The notes: generated by a model not told the origin, from the sequence alone. A stretch of DNA of 64,000 nt from Microbacterium timonense (GCF_900292075.1 NZ_OLMV01000008.1:1-64000), one strand, 5' to 3'. Positions 37,889-47,208 are shown, counted from the first letter of the stretch. Program-made: numbers and translations.

Positions 37889-38893
37889 TCACGCCGGGGG
37901 CGCGCTGCGGAGCGTCGCCACCTGGTAGAGGGCGACGGATGCCGCGATGCCGGCGTTGAGCGACTCGGTCGACGCCGAGATCGGGATGGAGACGATCTGG
38001 TCGCACGTCTCGGTCACCAGACGCGACAGCCCCTTGCCCTCGGAGCCCACCACGATGACGACGGGGCGATCGGCCAGCTGCAGGGCGGGCAGCGACACGT
38101 CGCCGCCGCCATCGAGTCCGAGGATGAACACGCCCTGCTTCTTGAACTCCTTGAGCGTGGTGGTGAGGTTGGCCGCCACGGCGACCGGGATACGCGCGGC
38201 GGCGCCCGCGCTCGTCTTCCAGGCGGCGGAGTTGACCCCGGCCGACCGGCGCTGCGGCACGATGACGCCCTGACCGCCGAAGGCGGCCGTCGACCGGATG
38301 ATGGCGCCCAGGTTGCGCGGATCGGTGACCCCGTCCAGCGCGACCAGCAGCGGCACCTGGCCGCGGTCGACCACCTGCTCCAGGAGGTCCTGCGGGTGCG
38401 CGTACTCGTACGGCGGCACCTTCAGCGCGACGCCCTGGTGGACGCCGTCGATGCCCGCCATGCGGTCCAGCTCCGGGCGGGTGACCTCGAGCACCGAGAT
38501 CTCGCGGTGAGTGGCGATCGCGAGCATCTCCTTGACGCGGTCATCCATCTCGACGCGCTGCGCGATGTAGAGCGCGGTCGCCGGGATTCGCGCGCGCAGT
38601 GCCTCCAGTACGGAGTTGCGCCCCGTCACCGTCTCGGTGTCGTCGCTCTTGGAGCGGCCCGAGCGGTTGGGGTTGGAGCCCTGCGGCGGACGCTGCCCGG
38701 GCTTGCCGCGACCGCCCGCGGCGGCGTACCGCTCGGCGGCCGCCTTGCGCTTGCCGGCGACGTGCCAGGCGCGGTCCTCGGCCTTCGGCGTCGGCCCCTT
38801 GCCTTCCAGGGACTTGCGGCCGTGTCCGCCGGTGCCCTTCATGGCACCCTTCTTCTTGCTGTTGCCCGCCCCGGGGCGTGTCGGCTTAGCCAT
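37889..38893 (-). CDS. rlmB: 23S rRNA (guanosine-2251-2'-O)-methyltransferase RlmB, SpoU family
   Basis: A 334-aa SPOUT methyltransferase using SAM to methylate 23S rRNA. Residues 1-88 are a Gly/Lys/Arg-rich basic extension, probably disordered and RNA-binding. The substrate-recognition domain is about 89-165 (TGRNSVLEALRA). The knotted SpoU domain has motif 1 DGVTDPRNLGAIIRS, motif 2 VVIVVGSEGKGLS and motif 3 IPISASTESLNAGIAASVAL. The start overlaps the cysS stop by 8 bp, so both are in one operon, the same order as in mycobacteria. Confidence 0.93.
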   Translation of the reverse strand: MAKPTRPGAGNSKKKGAMKGTGGHGRKSLEGKGPTPKAEDRAWHVAGKRKAAAERYAAAGGRGKPGQRPPQGSNPNRSGRSKSDDTETVTGRNSVLEALRARIPATALYIAQRVEMDDRVKEMLAIATHREISVLEVTRPELDRMAGIDGVHQGVALKVPPYEYAHPQDLLEQVVDRGQVPLLVALDGVTDPRNLGAIIRSTAAFGGQGVIVPQRRSAGVNSAAWKTSAGAAARIPVAVAANLTTTLKEFKKQGVFILGLDGGGDVSLPALQLADRPVVIVVGSEGKGLSRLVTETCDQIVSIPISASTESLNAGIAASVALYQVATLRSAPPA

Positions 38894-40322
38894 CGATCAA
38901 GCTCCAGTGTGTTCCGTCTGGGGAATCTTCCAGCGCGATGCCTGCTGCGGCGATGGCATCGCGGATGCGGTCGGCGCTCGCCCAGTCCTTCGCGGCCCGC
39001 GCGTCGGCGCGCTGCGCGATCATGGTGCGGACCAGCGCGTCGAGAGCCGATGCCTCAGCCGACGCATCCGCCGACCGCCACTGCGGGTCGAGCGGGTCGA
39101 TGCCGAGCACGCCGCTCATGACGGCGACGTCGGCGAAGGCGCGCAGCGCCGCCTCGCGGTCGCCGTCGTCGAGGGCGCTGTTCCCGTCGCGGATGGTCTC
39201 ATGGAGCACCGCCAGGGCCTGGGGCACGCCCAGATCGTCGTCCAGCGCCGCCGCGAACGCCTCCGGCACCTGCGCCTCCAGGCGCACGTCGTCCGTGTCG
39301 TCACGGAGGGTGCGCGCGGCGCGCTCCAGAAAGGTGCGGATGCGGGCGATCGCCGCCTCGGCCTCGTCGAAGCTCGAGGCCGTGATGTCGAGATTCGAGC
39401 GGTAGTGGGCCGCGGCCAACGCGTAGCGGACGACGAGCGGGTCGCGCTCGCGCAGGACGTCCTCGGCGAGGATGAAGTTGAACAGCGACTTCGACATCTT
39501 CTGTGCGCCGACGGTCACCAGGCCGTTGTGCACCCAATACCGCGCGAACCCGTCACCGGCAGCGGTCGACTGGGCCAGCTCGTTCTCATGATGCGGGAAG
39601 CGGAGGTCCAGCCCGCCGCCGTGGATGTCGAACTCCGGGCCGAGATAGCGGCGCGACATGGCGGAGCATTCGATGTGCCAACCGGGCCGGCCTCGTCCCC
39701 AGGGGGACTCCCACGCGGCCGACGACGGCTCGTCGGGTTTGGCGCCCTTCCACAGGGCGAAGTCCCTCGGATCACGCTTGCCGCGCGGATCGGCATCGGC
39801 GGCCGGCTCCATGGCATCCAGACTCTGCCGGGTCAGCGACCCGTAGTCGGGCCAGGATCGGACGTCGAAGTAGACATCGCCTGCGGCATCCGTTCCCCCG
39901 GTTCCGGACGGCGCGGCATACGCGTGTCCGGCATCGATGAGCCGCTGGATGATCTCCTGCATCTGCGGGATGGAGGCCGTGGCCCGCGGCTCGTACGTCG
40001 GCGGGAGGATGCCGATCGCCGTGTACGCGCGGGTGAACTCCAGCTCCATGCGGTACGCCAGTGCCCACCACGGCTCGGTGTCGGTCGCGTTCGCGAGCAC
40101 CTTGTCGTCGATGTCGGTGACGTTGCGGACGAATGTGACGCGGCCGTACCGGTGTGCGAGCCAGCGACGCAGGATGTCGAAGCTCAGCGCCCCCCGCAGG
40201 TGCCCGATATGGGGCCCGGACTGCACGGTGGGACCGCAGACGTAGATCGTGACGTTTCCGGGGTCGAGCGGCACGAACTCGCGCAGGGCCTGCGCCTTGG
40301 TGTCATAGAGCTGAACCGTCAC
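38886..40322 (-). CDS. cysS: Cysteinyl-tRNA synthetase
   Basis: A 478-aa class I synthetase charging tRNA-Cys. HIGH is at 38-41 (GPHIGHLRG), KMSKS at 275-279, and zinc ligands include C29 (VCGPTVQ) and the C219/H244-region residues of HIECSAMS and PHHENELA. GTG 40322 lies 6 nt after TAGGCT, a leaderless pattern, which fixes this start. It is followed by rlmB with an 8-bp overlap. It is not the MshC ligase of mycothiol synthesis: the C-terminal anticodon domain and KMSKS spacing fit CysS. Confidence 0.96.
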   Translation of the reverse strand: MTVQLYDTKAQALREFVPLDPGNVTIYVCGPTVQSGPHIGHLRGALSFDILRRWLAHRYGRVTFVRNVTDIDDKVLANATDTEPWWALAYRMELEFTRAYTAIGILPPTYEPRATASIPQMQEIIQRLIDAGHAYAAPSGTGGTDAAGDVYFDVRSWPDYGSLTRQSLDAMEPAADADPRGKRDPRDFALWKGAKPDEPSSAAWESPWGRGRPGWHIECSAMSRRYLGPEFDIHGGGLDLRFPHHENELAQSTAAGDGFARYWVHNGLVTVGAQKMSKSLFNFILAEDVLRERDPLVVRYALAAAHYRSNLDITASSFDEAEAAIARIRTFLERAARTLRDDTDDVRLEAQVPEAFAAALDDDLGVPQALAVLHETIRDGNSALDDGDREAALRAFADVAVMSGVLGIDPLDPQWRSADASAEASALDALVRTMIAQRADARAAKDWASADRIRDAIAAAGIALEDSPDGTHWSLIDG

Positions 40323-40328
40323 CGCACC

Positions 40329-40334
40329 AGCCTA
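40329..40334 (-). promoter_or_regulatory. -10 box of cysS
   Basis: TAGGCT on the leftward strand ends 6 nt before GTG 40322; no Shine-Dalgarno is present. Confidence 0.6.
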
Positions 40335-40396
40335 CCGGCGGCCACCTGCCCGCCCCCCGAGCCCGGGCGAATGCGACGACCCTGCGTCCCAGCCGC

Positions 40397-40402
40397 TAGA
40401 AC
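40397..40402 (+). promoter_or_regulatory. -10 box of the EamA transporter gene
   Basis: TAGAAC ends 6 nt before GTG 40409, a near-consensus box in the leaderless position. Confidence 0.45.
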
Positions 40403-40408
40403 TGGAGG

Positions 40409-41353
40409 GTGCACGTTCTCGCCGTCCTCGCCGCCGCCGTGCTGTTCGGGACGACAGGCACCTCTCAGGCACTCGGCCCCGAGGGAACGACTCCCCTGTC
40501 GATCGGGGTGATGCGCATGGTGATCGGCGGGACCGCGCTGGCGCTCATCGCCTTCACGCTCGCCGCTCGGCACGCCCGCCGCCGGACCGACAAGGATGCC
40601 CCGACACTGCGATCGCTCGCCCCTGGCCGCGGCGGCCTGCGCCCGCTCGGCCTCATCGTGCTCACCGGCGCGTGCCTGGCGCTGTACCAGCCGCTCTTCT
40701 TCCTGGGCACCGCTCGCAACGGCGTCGCGGTGGGCACCGTCGTCGCGCTGGGCTCGGCACCGATCCTCGCGGGCCTGTTGGAGTGGGCGCTCACCCGGCG
40801 GATGCCGACACCGACGTGGATGGGAGCCACGGCGCTGGCCACGATCGGCGTCGTGCTGCTCGGGTTCGGCGGGGGTGCTTCCGGCGGCACCGATCCGCTG
40901 GGCCTTGCCGGTTCCGTGGGGGCCGGCGCGTCGTTCGCCGTGATCGCCAACGCGCAGCGCCGCCTGCTCGATGACGGCTGGGATCCGTTCACCGTTGTGG
41001 GCGGGATGGGCGCGAGCTCCGCCGTCCTGTGCGCCTTCGCCCTGCCCTTCGTCGACCTCGCGTGGCTCGGGGCGCCCGCGGGCCTCGTCATGGCGATCTG
41101 GCTGGGACTGGCCACGATCGCCGTCGCGTACGTGCTGTTCACATGGGGGCTGAGCGGACTGACGGCGGCGACGGCAGCGACCCTCACGCTGGGCGAACCG
41201 CTGACGGCGAGCGTGCTGGGCATCGTCGTGCTGGGCGAGCGCCTGTCGGCTCTGGCGATCGTGGGACTCATGGTGCTGGCGGCGGGCCTGGGGCTGCTGG
41301 CCTGGGGCTCGCGCGCTCCGCGCGACCCGGCACCGTTCGCGGTGGAGGCGTGA
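40409..41353 (+). CDS. EamA/DMT-family transporter
   Basis: A 314-aa membrane protein with about ten helices in two EamA repeats (about 2-135 and 150-295); LYQPLFFLGTARNGVAVGTV and the C-terminal TAATLTLGEPLTASVLGIVV are typical family signatures. Such proteins export small metabolites or amino acids; the substrate here is unknown. GTG 40409 is placed by the upstream -10 box. It is divergent from cysS and followed by a GNAT gene 52 bp downstream. Confidence 0.88.
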   Translation: MHVLAVLAAAVLFGTTGTSQALGPEGTTPLSIGVMRMVIGGTALALIAFTLAARHARRRTDKDAPTLRSLAPGRGGLRPLGLIVLTGACLALYQPLFFLGTARNGVAVGTVVALGSAPILAGLLEWALTRRMPTPTWMGATALATIGVVLLGFGGGASGGTDPLGLAGSVGAGASFAVIANAQRRLLDDGWDPFTVVGGMGASSAVLCAFALPFVDLAWLGAPAGLVMAIWLGLATIAVAYVLFTWGLSGLTAATAATLTLGEPLTASVLGIVVLGERLSALAIVGLMVLAAGLGLLAWGSRAPRDPAPFAVEA

Positions 41354-41405
41354 ACTCCGCTGCGAAACCTCCCCGCAACGCGAGGCTGGCACACTGGGCG
41401 GCGAC

Positions 41406-41873
41406 ATGCAGCGCACCATCGACATCCGCATCGACGATCTGAGCGGTGAGGCCACGAGGCGCCTCATCGCCTCCCACCTGGCCGGGATGCACGAGAGCTC
41501 GCCTCCCGAGAGCGTGCACGCGCTGGATCTGGATGCTTTGCGTCACCCCTCAGTGACGGTCTGGTCGGTGTGGGTCGATGCCGAGCTGGCGGGTGTCGGC
41601 GCTCTGAAGGCGCTGGACGGTGCGCGCGGCGAGATCAAGTCGATGCGCGTGGACGGCCGCTTCTTGGGCACCGGGGTCGGTCGCGCTCTGCTGCAGCACA
41701 TCATCGCCGACGCCCGTGCCCGGGGAATGGCCAGCCTCTGGCTCGAGACCGGCGCGACGAAAGAGTTCACACCGGCGCAGCGCCTGTACGAGTCCGAGGG
41801 CTTCGCTCCCTGCCCTCCGTTCGGCGACTACGCTCCCGACCCGTTCTCGGTCTTCATGACGCGCGCGCTCTGA
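41406..41873 (+). CDS. GNAT-family N-acetyltransferase
   Basis: A 155-aa acetyl-CoA-dependent acetyltransferase. Motif A, with the pyrophosphate loop (R/Q)xxGxG/A, is seen in SMRVDGRFLGTGVGRALLQH (about 79-98); the C-terminal FAPCPPFGDYAPDPFSVFM matches the PhnO/YobR-like branch with the GDYxxDPxSxFM ending. The acetyl acceptor is unknown. It is convergent with ispDF, with 28 bp between. Confidence 0.88.
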   Translation: MQRTIDIRIDDLSGEATRRLIASHLAGMHESSPPESVHALDLDALRHPSVTVWSVWVDAELAGVGALKALDGARGEIKSMRVDGRFLGTGVGRALLQHIIADARARGMASLWLETGATKEFTPAQRLYESEGFAPCPPFGDYAPDPFSVFMTRAL

Positions 41874-41901
41874 CGCCCGCCGTCGTCCTGAACGGTAAGG
41901 A

Positions 41902-43104
41902 TCACGCCGGGATGACGAGCGCGACCGCGAAGGCCGAGACGCCCTCGCCACGGCCCGCGAAACCGAGGCCGTCGGTCGTCGTCGCCGTCACCGACACCGG
42001 CGCGCCACCCAGCGCCTCCGACAGCACGCGCTGCGCCTCGGCACGGCGCGCGGCGAATCGCGGCCGGTTCATCTGCACCTGCACCGAGACGTTCCCGATC
42101 CGCCAGCCGGCCTCGCCCAGCAGTCCTGCCGTCCGCGTGAGGAACGCGTCGGCGTGCGCGCCCGCGTACTCCGGGTGGTCGGTTCCGAAGTGCGTGCCGA
42201 TGTCGCCCAACCCTGCCGCCGACAGGAGCGCGTCGACGATCGCATGGGCGACCGCATCCCCGTCCGAGTGACCAGACAGCGCGGGCTCCCCCGGCCATTC
42301 CAGGCCGGCCAGCCACAGCGCGCCCTCGCCCCCGAACGCGTGCACGTCGGTGCCCACGCCCACGCGCGGCGGAAGCGGCGTGTTCTCGAGTCGGGCCGGC
42401 AGGTGAGCGGTGGGCGCCGCGAGCAGGTGCCGCGCACGATCCAGGTCGGCCGCCGTGGTGATCTTGAAGGCGAGCGGATGCCCCGGCACGGCCGCCACGG
42501 CATGCCCCGCCTCGGCGACGAGGGCGGCGTCATCGGTGTAGTCCCGGGTGGCGGCCTCGTATGCCGCATCCAGCACGTCCCGGCGGAAGCCCTGCGGCGT
42601 CTGCGCGGCGGCCAGCTCGGCCCGGTCGACCGCGCCGAGAATCTCGTCACCGGCGACGCGCTTGATCGTGTCGATCACCGGCAGCACCGGGATCGCACCG
42701 GCCGCGCCGTCCTCGACGGCGGCGATGACGCGCGCGAACACCTCCGGCGGCGTCAGCGCGCGCGCCGCGTCGTGGACGAGCACGATGTCGACGTCGGCCC
42801 ACAGCGCCTGCAGGCCCGCCGCGACCGACGCCTGCCTGGTGCCACCGCCGGCGACCACCGACACCAGGTCGCGACGATCCCCCGAGGCGGCCAGCGCCTC
42901 ACTCAGGGCGTCGCCCTCGCGTCCGGGCGGGGCGACCACCACGACGTGGGCCGAAGGCGCGTCGAACACGCCGTCCAGCGCGTGGCGCAGGATGCTGCGC
43001 CCGTCGATGCCGACGAACGCCTTGGGTTCACCGGCACCCAGTCGCGTGCCCGACCCGGCTGCCACCACGATCACGCCGACACGCGGCACGGGAGTGATGC
43101 TCAC
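41902..43104 (-). CDS. ispDF: Bifunctional IspD-IspF (MEP pathway)
   Basis: A 400-aa fusion. IspD (about 1-225) makes CDP-methylerythritol from MEP and CTP, with [16 protein letters not shown] as the nucleotide-binding loop and VHDAARAL. IspF (about 243-400) makes the cyclic diphosphate, with zinc-site GVGTDVHAF and [18 protein letters not shown], and [11 protein letters not shown]. The linker is short. GTG 43104 lies 6 nt after TAGCGT, a leaderless pattern. The gene follows carD at a distance of 83 bp with a terminator between them. Confidence 0.96.
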   Translation of the reverse strand: MSITPVPRVGVIVVAAGSGTRLGAGEPKAFVGIDGRSILRHALDGVFDAPSAHVVVVAPPGREGDALSEALAASGDRRDLVSVVAGGGTRQASVAAGLQALWADVDIVLVHDAARALTPPEVFARVIAAVEDGAAGAIPVLPVIDTIKRVAGDEILGAVDRAELAAAQTPQGFRRDVLDAAYEAATRDYTDDAALVAEAGHAVAAVPGHPLAFKITTAADLDRARHLLAAPTAHLPARLENTPLPPRVGVGTDVHAFGGEGALWLAGLEWPGEPALSGHSDGDAVAHAIVDALLSAAGLGDIGTHFGTDHPEYAGAHADAFLTRTAGLLGEAGWRIGNVSVQVQMNRPRFAARRAEAQRVLSEALGGAPVSVTATTTDGLGFAGRGEGVSAFAVALVIPA

Positions 43105-43110
43105 CCGCTC

Positions 43111-43116
43111 ACGCTA
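43111..43116 (-). promoter_or_regulatory. -10 box of ispDF
   Basis: TAGCGT on the leftward strand ends 6 nt before GTG 43104. Confidence 0.5.
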
Positions 43117-43151
43117 TCGCGCCGGGTGCGCATGCCTGTTCGCGCACACAG

Positions 43152-43181
43152 CGAAACGGCGCCCCGTGGGGCGCCGTTTCG
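43152..43181 (-). terminator. Terminator of carD
   Basis: CGAAACGGCGCCCC (43152-43165) pairs with GGGGCGCCGTTTCG (43168-43181), 7 bp beyond the carD stop on the leftward strand. Confidence 0.8.
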
Positions 43182-43187
43182 GATGTC

Positions 43188-43670
43188 TCAGCTGGCGAGG
43201 ACCTCGTCCAGCAGGACGCTGGCCTGTTCCTCGTCGGTCTTCTCGGCGAGCGCCAGCTCGGAGATCAGGATCTGCTTCGCCTTGGCGAGCATGCGCTTCT
43301 CACCCGCCGACAGACCGCGGTCCTGGTCTCGACGCCACAGGTCGCGCACGACCTCGCTGACCTTGATCACATCGCCGGAGGCGAGCTTCTCGAGGTTCGC
43401 CTTGTACCGCCGCGACCAGTTCGTGGGCTCCTCGGTGAAGGGAGCGCGCAGCACCTCGAAGACCTTGTCGAGGCCCTCCTTGCCGATGACATCGCGGACG
43501 CCGACCAGGTCGACGTTCTCTGCGGGGACTTCGATGATGAGATCACCCTGCGTGACGTTCAGCTTCAGGTACTTCTTCGTCTCGCCCTTGATGATCCGGT
43601 CTTTGACCTCGATGATCGTTGCCGCCCCGTGGTGGGGGTAGACGACCGTCTCGCCAACCTCAAAAAGCAT
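43188..43670 (-). CDS. carD: CarD-family RNA polymerase-binding regulator
   Basis: A 160-aa global regulator that binds the RNA polymerase beta subunit and stabilises open complexes at rRNA and other promoters. The N-terminal Tudor-like domain starts [17 protein letters not shown], and a C-terminal helical DNA-binding domain follows (about 75-155, [18 protein letters not shown]). ATG 43670 with AAAGGA about 9 nt upstream gives the standard start; an upstream in-frame ATG would add 12 non-conserved residues. The order carD-ispDF matches mycobacteria. Confidence 0.96.
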   Translation of the reverse strand: MLFEVGETVVYPHHGAATIIEVKDRIIKGETKKYLKLNVTQGDLIIEVPAENVDLVGVRDVIGKEGLDKVFEVLRAPFTEEPTNWSRRYKANLEKLASGDVIKVSEVVRDLWRRDQDRGLSAGEKRMLAKAKQILISELALAEKTDEEQASVLLDEVLAS

Positions 43671-43796
43671 GGAGTTATGTCCTTTCGGCAACCTCCAGGA
43701 TACCACAGGAGAAATACGCTAAGGTTCTCCGCCCTCCCCCTGGTGACGGCCCCGCACCCGCGCGGTGGGTGATCCGCGCGCCCGCGCGCGAGCCCC

Positions 43797-43802
43797 TAGA
43801 AT
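43797..43802 (+). promoter_or_regulatory. -10 box of the lipoprotein gene
   Basis: TAGAAT at 43797-43802 predicts a transcript start near 43809 and a 27-nt leader carrying GGGAGGA before GTG 43836. Unlike many genes here, this one has a leader. Confidence 0.5.
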
Positions 43803-43835
43803 GCTGGAGAACCGTCATCCGTCTTGGGAGGATCC

Positions 43836-44369
43836 GTGATCTCGATACAGCGCCGCAACGGTCTTGCGCACGGACGTTCCGCGGTGGCTCTCGAGCCCCG
43901 GACCCGGCGGGTGATCGCGTCGCTGGCGATCGGTGGCGCCCTCGTCGTCGGTGCGAGCGGCTGCGCCATGGTGTCGCCGCAGTCGACGACCATCCAGTAC
44001 TCGGCCGCCGAAGGCACCAACGTGTACGGCTCCGGCCCGATCGAGGTGCGCAACGCCCAGATCGTGGCCAACGAAGACGGCACCGAGGGCAACTTCGTCG
44101 CGGCGCTCATCAACCAGACCGACGAGGCGCACACCCTCACCGTCGAGCTCAGCGAGAGCCGCACGAGTGCCCTGACGGTGCGGGTTCCGGCCAACACCAC
44201 GGTCAGCCTCGGCTCGGAGGATGACGAGCCGCTGCTCATCGAAGACCTCGACGCCCTGCCCGGCACCGACATGACGGCGTTCTTCCAGTCCGGCGACGCC
44301 GAGGGCGTACTCGTCTCTGTGCCCGTGCTGGACGGCGAGCTCAACTACCTGGCGCCGCTCGTTCCCTGA
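43836..44369 (+). CDS. Small secreted lipoprotein, unrecognised
   Basis: A 177-aa protein. A signal-anchor-like helix (about 27-42, VIASLAIGGALVVGASGC) ends in a lipobox-like ASGC with the cysteine at about 43, and the mature part is a beta-rich domain of about 130 residues (GPIEVRNAQIVANEDG). It resembles the PCu(A)C copper-chaperone-like or DUF461-type lipoproteins, but no Met/His metal motif is seen. GTG 43836 with GGGAGGA upstream was chosen over TTG 43824. It is flanked by carD (divergent) and the regX3-senX3 operon (convergent). Confidence 0.75.
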   Translation: MISIQRRNGLAHGRSAVALEPRTRRVIASLAIGGALVVGASGCAMVSPQSTTIQYSAAEGTNVYGSGPIEVRNAQIVANEDGTEGNFVAALINQTDEAHTLTVELSESRTSALTVRVPANTTVSLGSEDDEPLLIEDLDALPGTDMTAFFQSGDAEGVLVSVPVLDGELNYLAPLVP

Positions 44370-44385
44370 GCGAGCGCGCAGACGT

Positions 44386-44423
44386 GAAGAAGAGGGCGCC
44401 CCGGTCGGGGCGCCCTCTTCTTC
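44386..44423. terminator. Bidirectional terminator, lipoprotein gene / regX3
   Basis: A perfect 17-bp stem (44386-44402 with 44407-44423), a GGTC loop and AAGAAG/CTTCTTC flanks lie between convergent genes. Confidence 0.88.
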
Positions 44424-44436
44424 GCATCATCGCGGC

Positions 44437-45120
44437 TCACCCCTCGAAGCGGTAGCCCAGACCACGCACCGTCACCAGCATCTCCGGCGAGCCGGGGTTC
44501 TTCTCGATGCGCGAGCGGATGCGCTTGATGTGCACATCCAGCGTCTTGGTGTCGCCGAAATAGTCGCTCCCCCACACCCGGTCGATGAGCTGACCCCTGG
44601 TGAGCACACGGCCCGCGTTGCGCATGAGCACCTCGAGCAGCTCGAATTCCTTCAGCGGCATGTTGATCTCGCCGCCGTCGACGGCGACCGTGTGCCGGTC
44701 GATGTCCAGGACGACGCGCCCGCCCTCCAGCACACGGTCCTCGAGGTCGGCGTCCATCTGCGCGAACCGGCGCAGCACCGCGCGCATCCGGGCGAGCAGC
44801 TCACGCGCCGAGTACGGCTTCGTGACGTAGTCGTCGGCTCCGAGCTCCAGGCCCACCACGATGTCCACCTCGGAGTCCTTGGCGGTCAGCATGATGATCG
44901 GCACCGCGGACGTGGCCCGGATCTGGCGGCACACTTCGGTGCCGGGCATCCCGGGGAGCATCAGATCCAGCAGCACGATGTCCGCGCCGCGCTCGCGGAA
45001 CGCGGTCAACGCGGCTGGGCCGTCCTCGGCGATCTCGACGTCGTACCCTTCCCGGCGAAGGAGGTAGGCGAGCGGGTCGGCGAGGTCCGGCTCGTCCTCG
45101 ACGATCAGAACGCGGGTCAT
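44437..45120 (-). CDS. regX3: Phosphate-responsive response regulator RegX3
   Basis: A 227-aa OmpR-type regulator. The receiver domain has EDEPDLAD at its acidic pocket, phospho-acceptor Asp in IVLLDLMLP and Lys in YVTKPYSARE. The winged helix (about 130-225) has NAGRVLTRGQLIDRVWGSDYFGDTKTLDVHIKR-type recognition. It is made together with SenX3 (ATGA overlap at 45117-45120). In mycobacteria SenX3-RegX3 turns on the phosphate-starvation regulon; the PHO-type repeats near phoU, ppk and pstS here are its likely targets. Confidence 0.94.
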   Translation of the reverse strand: MTRVLIVEDEPDLADPLAYLLRREGYDVEIAEDGPAALTAFRERGADIVLLDLMLPGMPGTEVCRQIRATSAVPIIMLTAKDSEVDIVVGLELGADDYVTKPYSARELLARMRAVLRRFAQMDADLEDRVLEGGRVVLDIDRHTVAVDGGEINMPLKEFELLEVLMRNAGRVLTRGQLIDRVWGSDYFGDTKTLDVHIKRIRSRIEKNPGSPEMLVTVRGLGYRFEG

Positions 45121-46361
45121 GCGGTTTCTCCATTCCTGACGGAAGCAGTGGGGGCCGTGGCCAGATCCGGCGGCGTCGCCGGGCGCTTCTTCTTGCGTCG
45201 CCGCTTGGGTTCGGATTCCATCGCCGGCGGCTCGACCTCGGGAAGCCGGATCGTGAACGTCGAGCCGCGCCCCGGGCGCGACCACAGCCGCACCTCACCA
45301 CCGTGCCGCTGCACCGCATGCTTCACGATCGACAGGCCGAGGCCGCTCCCTCCGGTGCGACGGGCGCGCGCGGGGTCGGCGCGGTAGAACCGTTCGAAGA
45401 CCCGGTCCTGCTCGCCCTCCGAGATCCCGATGCCGCGGTCGGTCACCGCGATCTCGACGATGCCCTCCACCGACTTCACCCCGATGCCGACGCTGGATCC
45501 CTGCGGCGAGTACGCGATGGCGTTCGCGATGAGGTTGCCGACCGCTTCGCTGAGCACTTGGGCGTCACCGCGCACATAGAGCCCGCGGGCGCCGCCGCGC
45601 ACGACCTCCACACCGGCGGAGTCGGCCTGGATCGCGTGGGCGTCCAACGCCGACGCCACGACCTCGTCGACCGACACGTCACGCTCCGGCAGCTGATCGG
45701 CCGCCTGCAGGCGAGAGAGGTTCATGATGCGCGACGTGAGCAGCGCCAGTCGCGACGCCTCGGCCTGCAGCCGCGCCGCGAAGATCCGCACCTGGGGCGC
45801 ATCGTCCGCGGCGGACTCGATCGCCTCGGCGAGCAGGCTGACAGCGCCGACCGGCGTCTTCAGCTCATGACTGGTGTTCGCGACGAAGTCGCGGCGCATC
45901 TCCTCCACCCGCTCACGCTCGGTGATGTCGCGCAGCACGAGGAGGGTCAGGCGCGGCGAGATCCGAGAAGCGCGGACCGCCACCAGACGCGGCTCGGCGG
46001 GCGGGGCGCCGCGGCGCAGGCGCATCGTCTCGGTGGCCCCCGCGCGGCCGACCTCGTCGTCGCCGGTCCGCACGCGGCGCACGAGAGACCGCAATTCGTC
46101 CGTGGGCAGCACGGTGCCCTCGACCAGGTCGAACGCCGCAGCGGGCGACGACGAAGCCAGAACGGTGAACGACGCGTCGACGACGAGGGCCGCGTCGTCC
46201 ATCCCGTGGAGCACTCCGCGCACGCCGTCGGGGATCTCCACCGACGTCACGGCGCGGGCTCGCGCACGCGCCCGGAACGCCGCGACCACGACGGCGCAGA
46301 TCGAACCGCCGATGATGATTCCCGCGACGAGGGCGAGCAGCGCGAGCTGCGTCGTGTCCAT
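45117..46361 (-). CDS. senX3: Phosphate-sensing histidine kinase SenX3
   Basis: A 414-aa membrane kinase. It has one N-terminal helix (about 3-28), a PAS-like cytosolic domain (about 45-140, ALVVDASFTVLASSSPAAA), a HisKA domain with the phospho-acceptor His in NTSHELKTPVGAVSLL, and an HATPase domain (NLIANAIAYSP, DRGIGISEGEQ, GGSGLGLSIVKHAV). The C-terminus is Lys/Arg-rich. Architecture and operon with regX3 identify it. In the family the Pst transporter and PhoU modulate its activity, and phoU is divergent here. ATG 46361 lacks a clear Shine-Dalgarno. Confidence 0.93.
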   Translation of the reverse strand: MDTTQLALLALVAGIIIGGSICAVVVAAFRARARARAVTSVEIPDGVRGVLHGMDDAALVVDASFTVLASSSPAAAFDLVEGTVLPTDELRSLVRRVRTGDDEVGRAGATETMRLRRGAPPAEPRLVAVRASRISPRLTLLVLRDITERERVEEMRRDFVANTSHELKTPVGAVSLLAEAIESAADDAPQVRIFAARLQAEASRLALLTSRIMNLSRLQAADQLPERDVSVDEVVASALDAHAIQADSAGVEVVRGGARGLYVRGDAQVLSEAVGNLIANAIAYSPQGSSVGIGVKSVEGIVEIAVTDRGIGISEGEQDRVFERFYRADPARARRTGGSGLGLSIVKHAVQRHGGEVRLWSRPGRGSTFTIRLPEVEPPAMESEPKRRRKKKRPATPPDLATAPTASVRNGETA

Positions 46362-46433
46362 GGCACCAGCGTACGGGCACGGCTGCGGCCCGCCGCGACG
46401 CCGAGGGAGCCGACGCCGCAGGATCCCGCCACT

Positions 46434-46462
46434 GTTCACCGGCGCAGCACCATCCGTTAACC
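46434..46462. promoter_or_regulatory. PHO-type box between senX3 and phoU
   Basis: GTTCACC (46434-46440), CAGCACC (46445-46451) and GTTAACC (46456-46462) form three direct repeats with an exact 11-bp period, the arrangement of actinobacterial PHO boxes. The site lies in the divergent region and could control both phoU and senX3-regX3. Confidence 0.7.
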
Positions 46463-46527
46463 TTCCCTGACGACAATCACCGGGGCGCAGGCGTCAGCCT
46501 CCCGGGAACCAGGAAAGGTGCACTCGA

Positions 46528-47208
46528 ATGCGCGAAGTCTTCCACCAGTCCCTCGAGGACGTGCAGGGGCGTCTGGTCGAGATCGCCGAGCTCGTCACGG
46601 TCGCCATCGACAAGGCGACGCGGGCATTCGGCACGAGCGATGTCGCCCTGGCGGAGGAGGTCATCGAGGCCGACGCGGTCATCGACGAGAAGGCCATCGC
46701 CCTCGACGAGCTGGCGATCGAGATCCTCGCGCGCCAGCAGCCCGTGGCACGTGACCTGCGCATCGTCGTGAGCGCCCTGCGCATGAGCGCGTCGCTGGAG
46801 CGGATGGGCGACATCGCCGAGCACATCGCGCAGCTGACGCGCATGCGCTTCCCCGAGCGTGCGATCCCGAAGGGCCTGAAGTCGACGTTCCTGAAGATGG
46901 GCGAGCTCGACGTCCAGGTCGCACGGCAACTGGCGGAGCTGCTGCGCACGCAGGATGGCGAGCTCATCGACGAGATCCGCAACGCCGACGACCGGCTCGA
47001 CGACCTGCACGTCTCGGTGTTCGAGAAGGTCCTCAGCGACAGCTGGCAGGGCGAGGCGGCCGCAACGGTCGACGCGACCCTCGCAAGCCGGTACCACGAG
47101 CGCTTCGGCGATCACGCGGTCTCGGTGGCCAAGAAGGTCGCCTACCTCTCGACCGGCGACTGGACCAGCTCGACCGACGCCATCGGCATCATCACGCCGT
47201 CGGCCTAG
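46528..47208 (+). CDS. phoU: Phosphate transport regulator PhoU
   Basis: A 226-aa protein with two PhoU three-helix repeats (about 1-105 and 115-215). It has metal-site-like (E/D)xxxD patterns, with VIEADAVIDEKAI and the ending SRYHERFGDHA, written here as ASRYHERFGDHAVSVAKK. PhoU signals phosphate sufficiency to SenX3/PhoR-type kinases through the Pst transporter. AGGAAAGG lies about 12 nt before ATG 46528. It is divergent from senX3 and unlinked from pst, which is 8 kb away in this window. Confidence 0.94.
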   Translation: MREVFHQSLEDVQGRLVEIAELVTVAIDKATRAFGTSDVALAEEVIEADAVIDEKAIALDELAIEILARQQPVARDLRIVVSALRMSASLERMGDIAEHIAQLTRMRFPERAIPKGLKSTFLKMGELDVQVARQLAELLRTQDGELIDEIRNADDRLDDLHVSVFEKVLSDSWQGEAAATVDATLASRYHERFGDHAVSVAKKVAYLSTGDWTSSTDAIGIITPSA

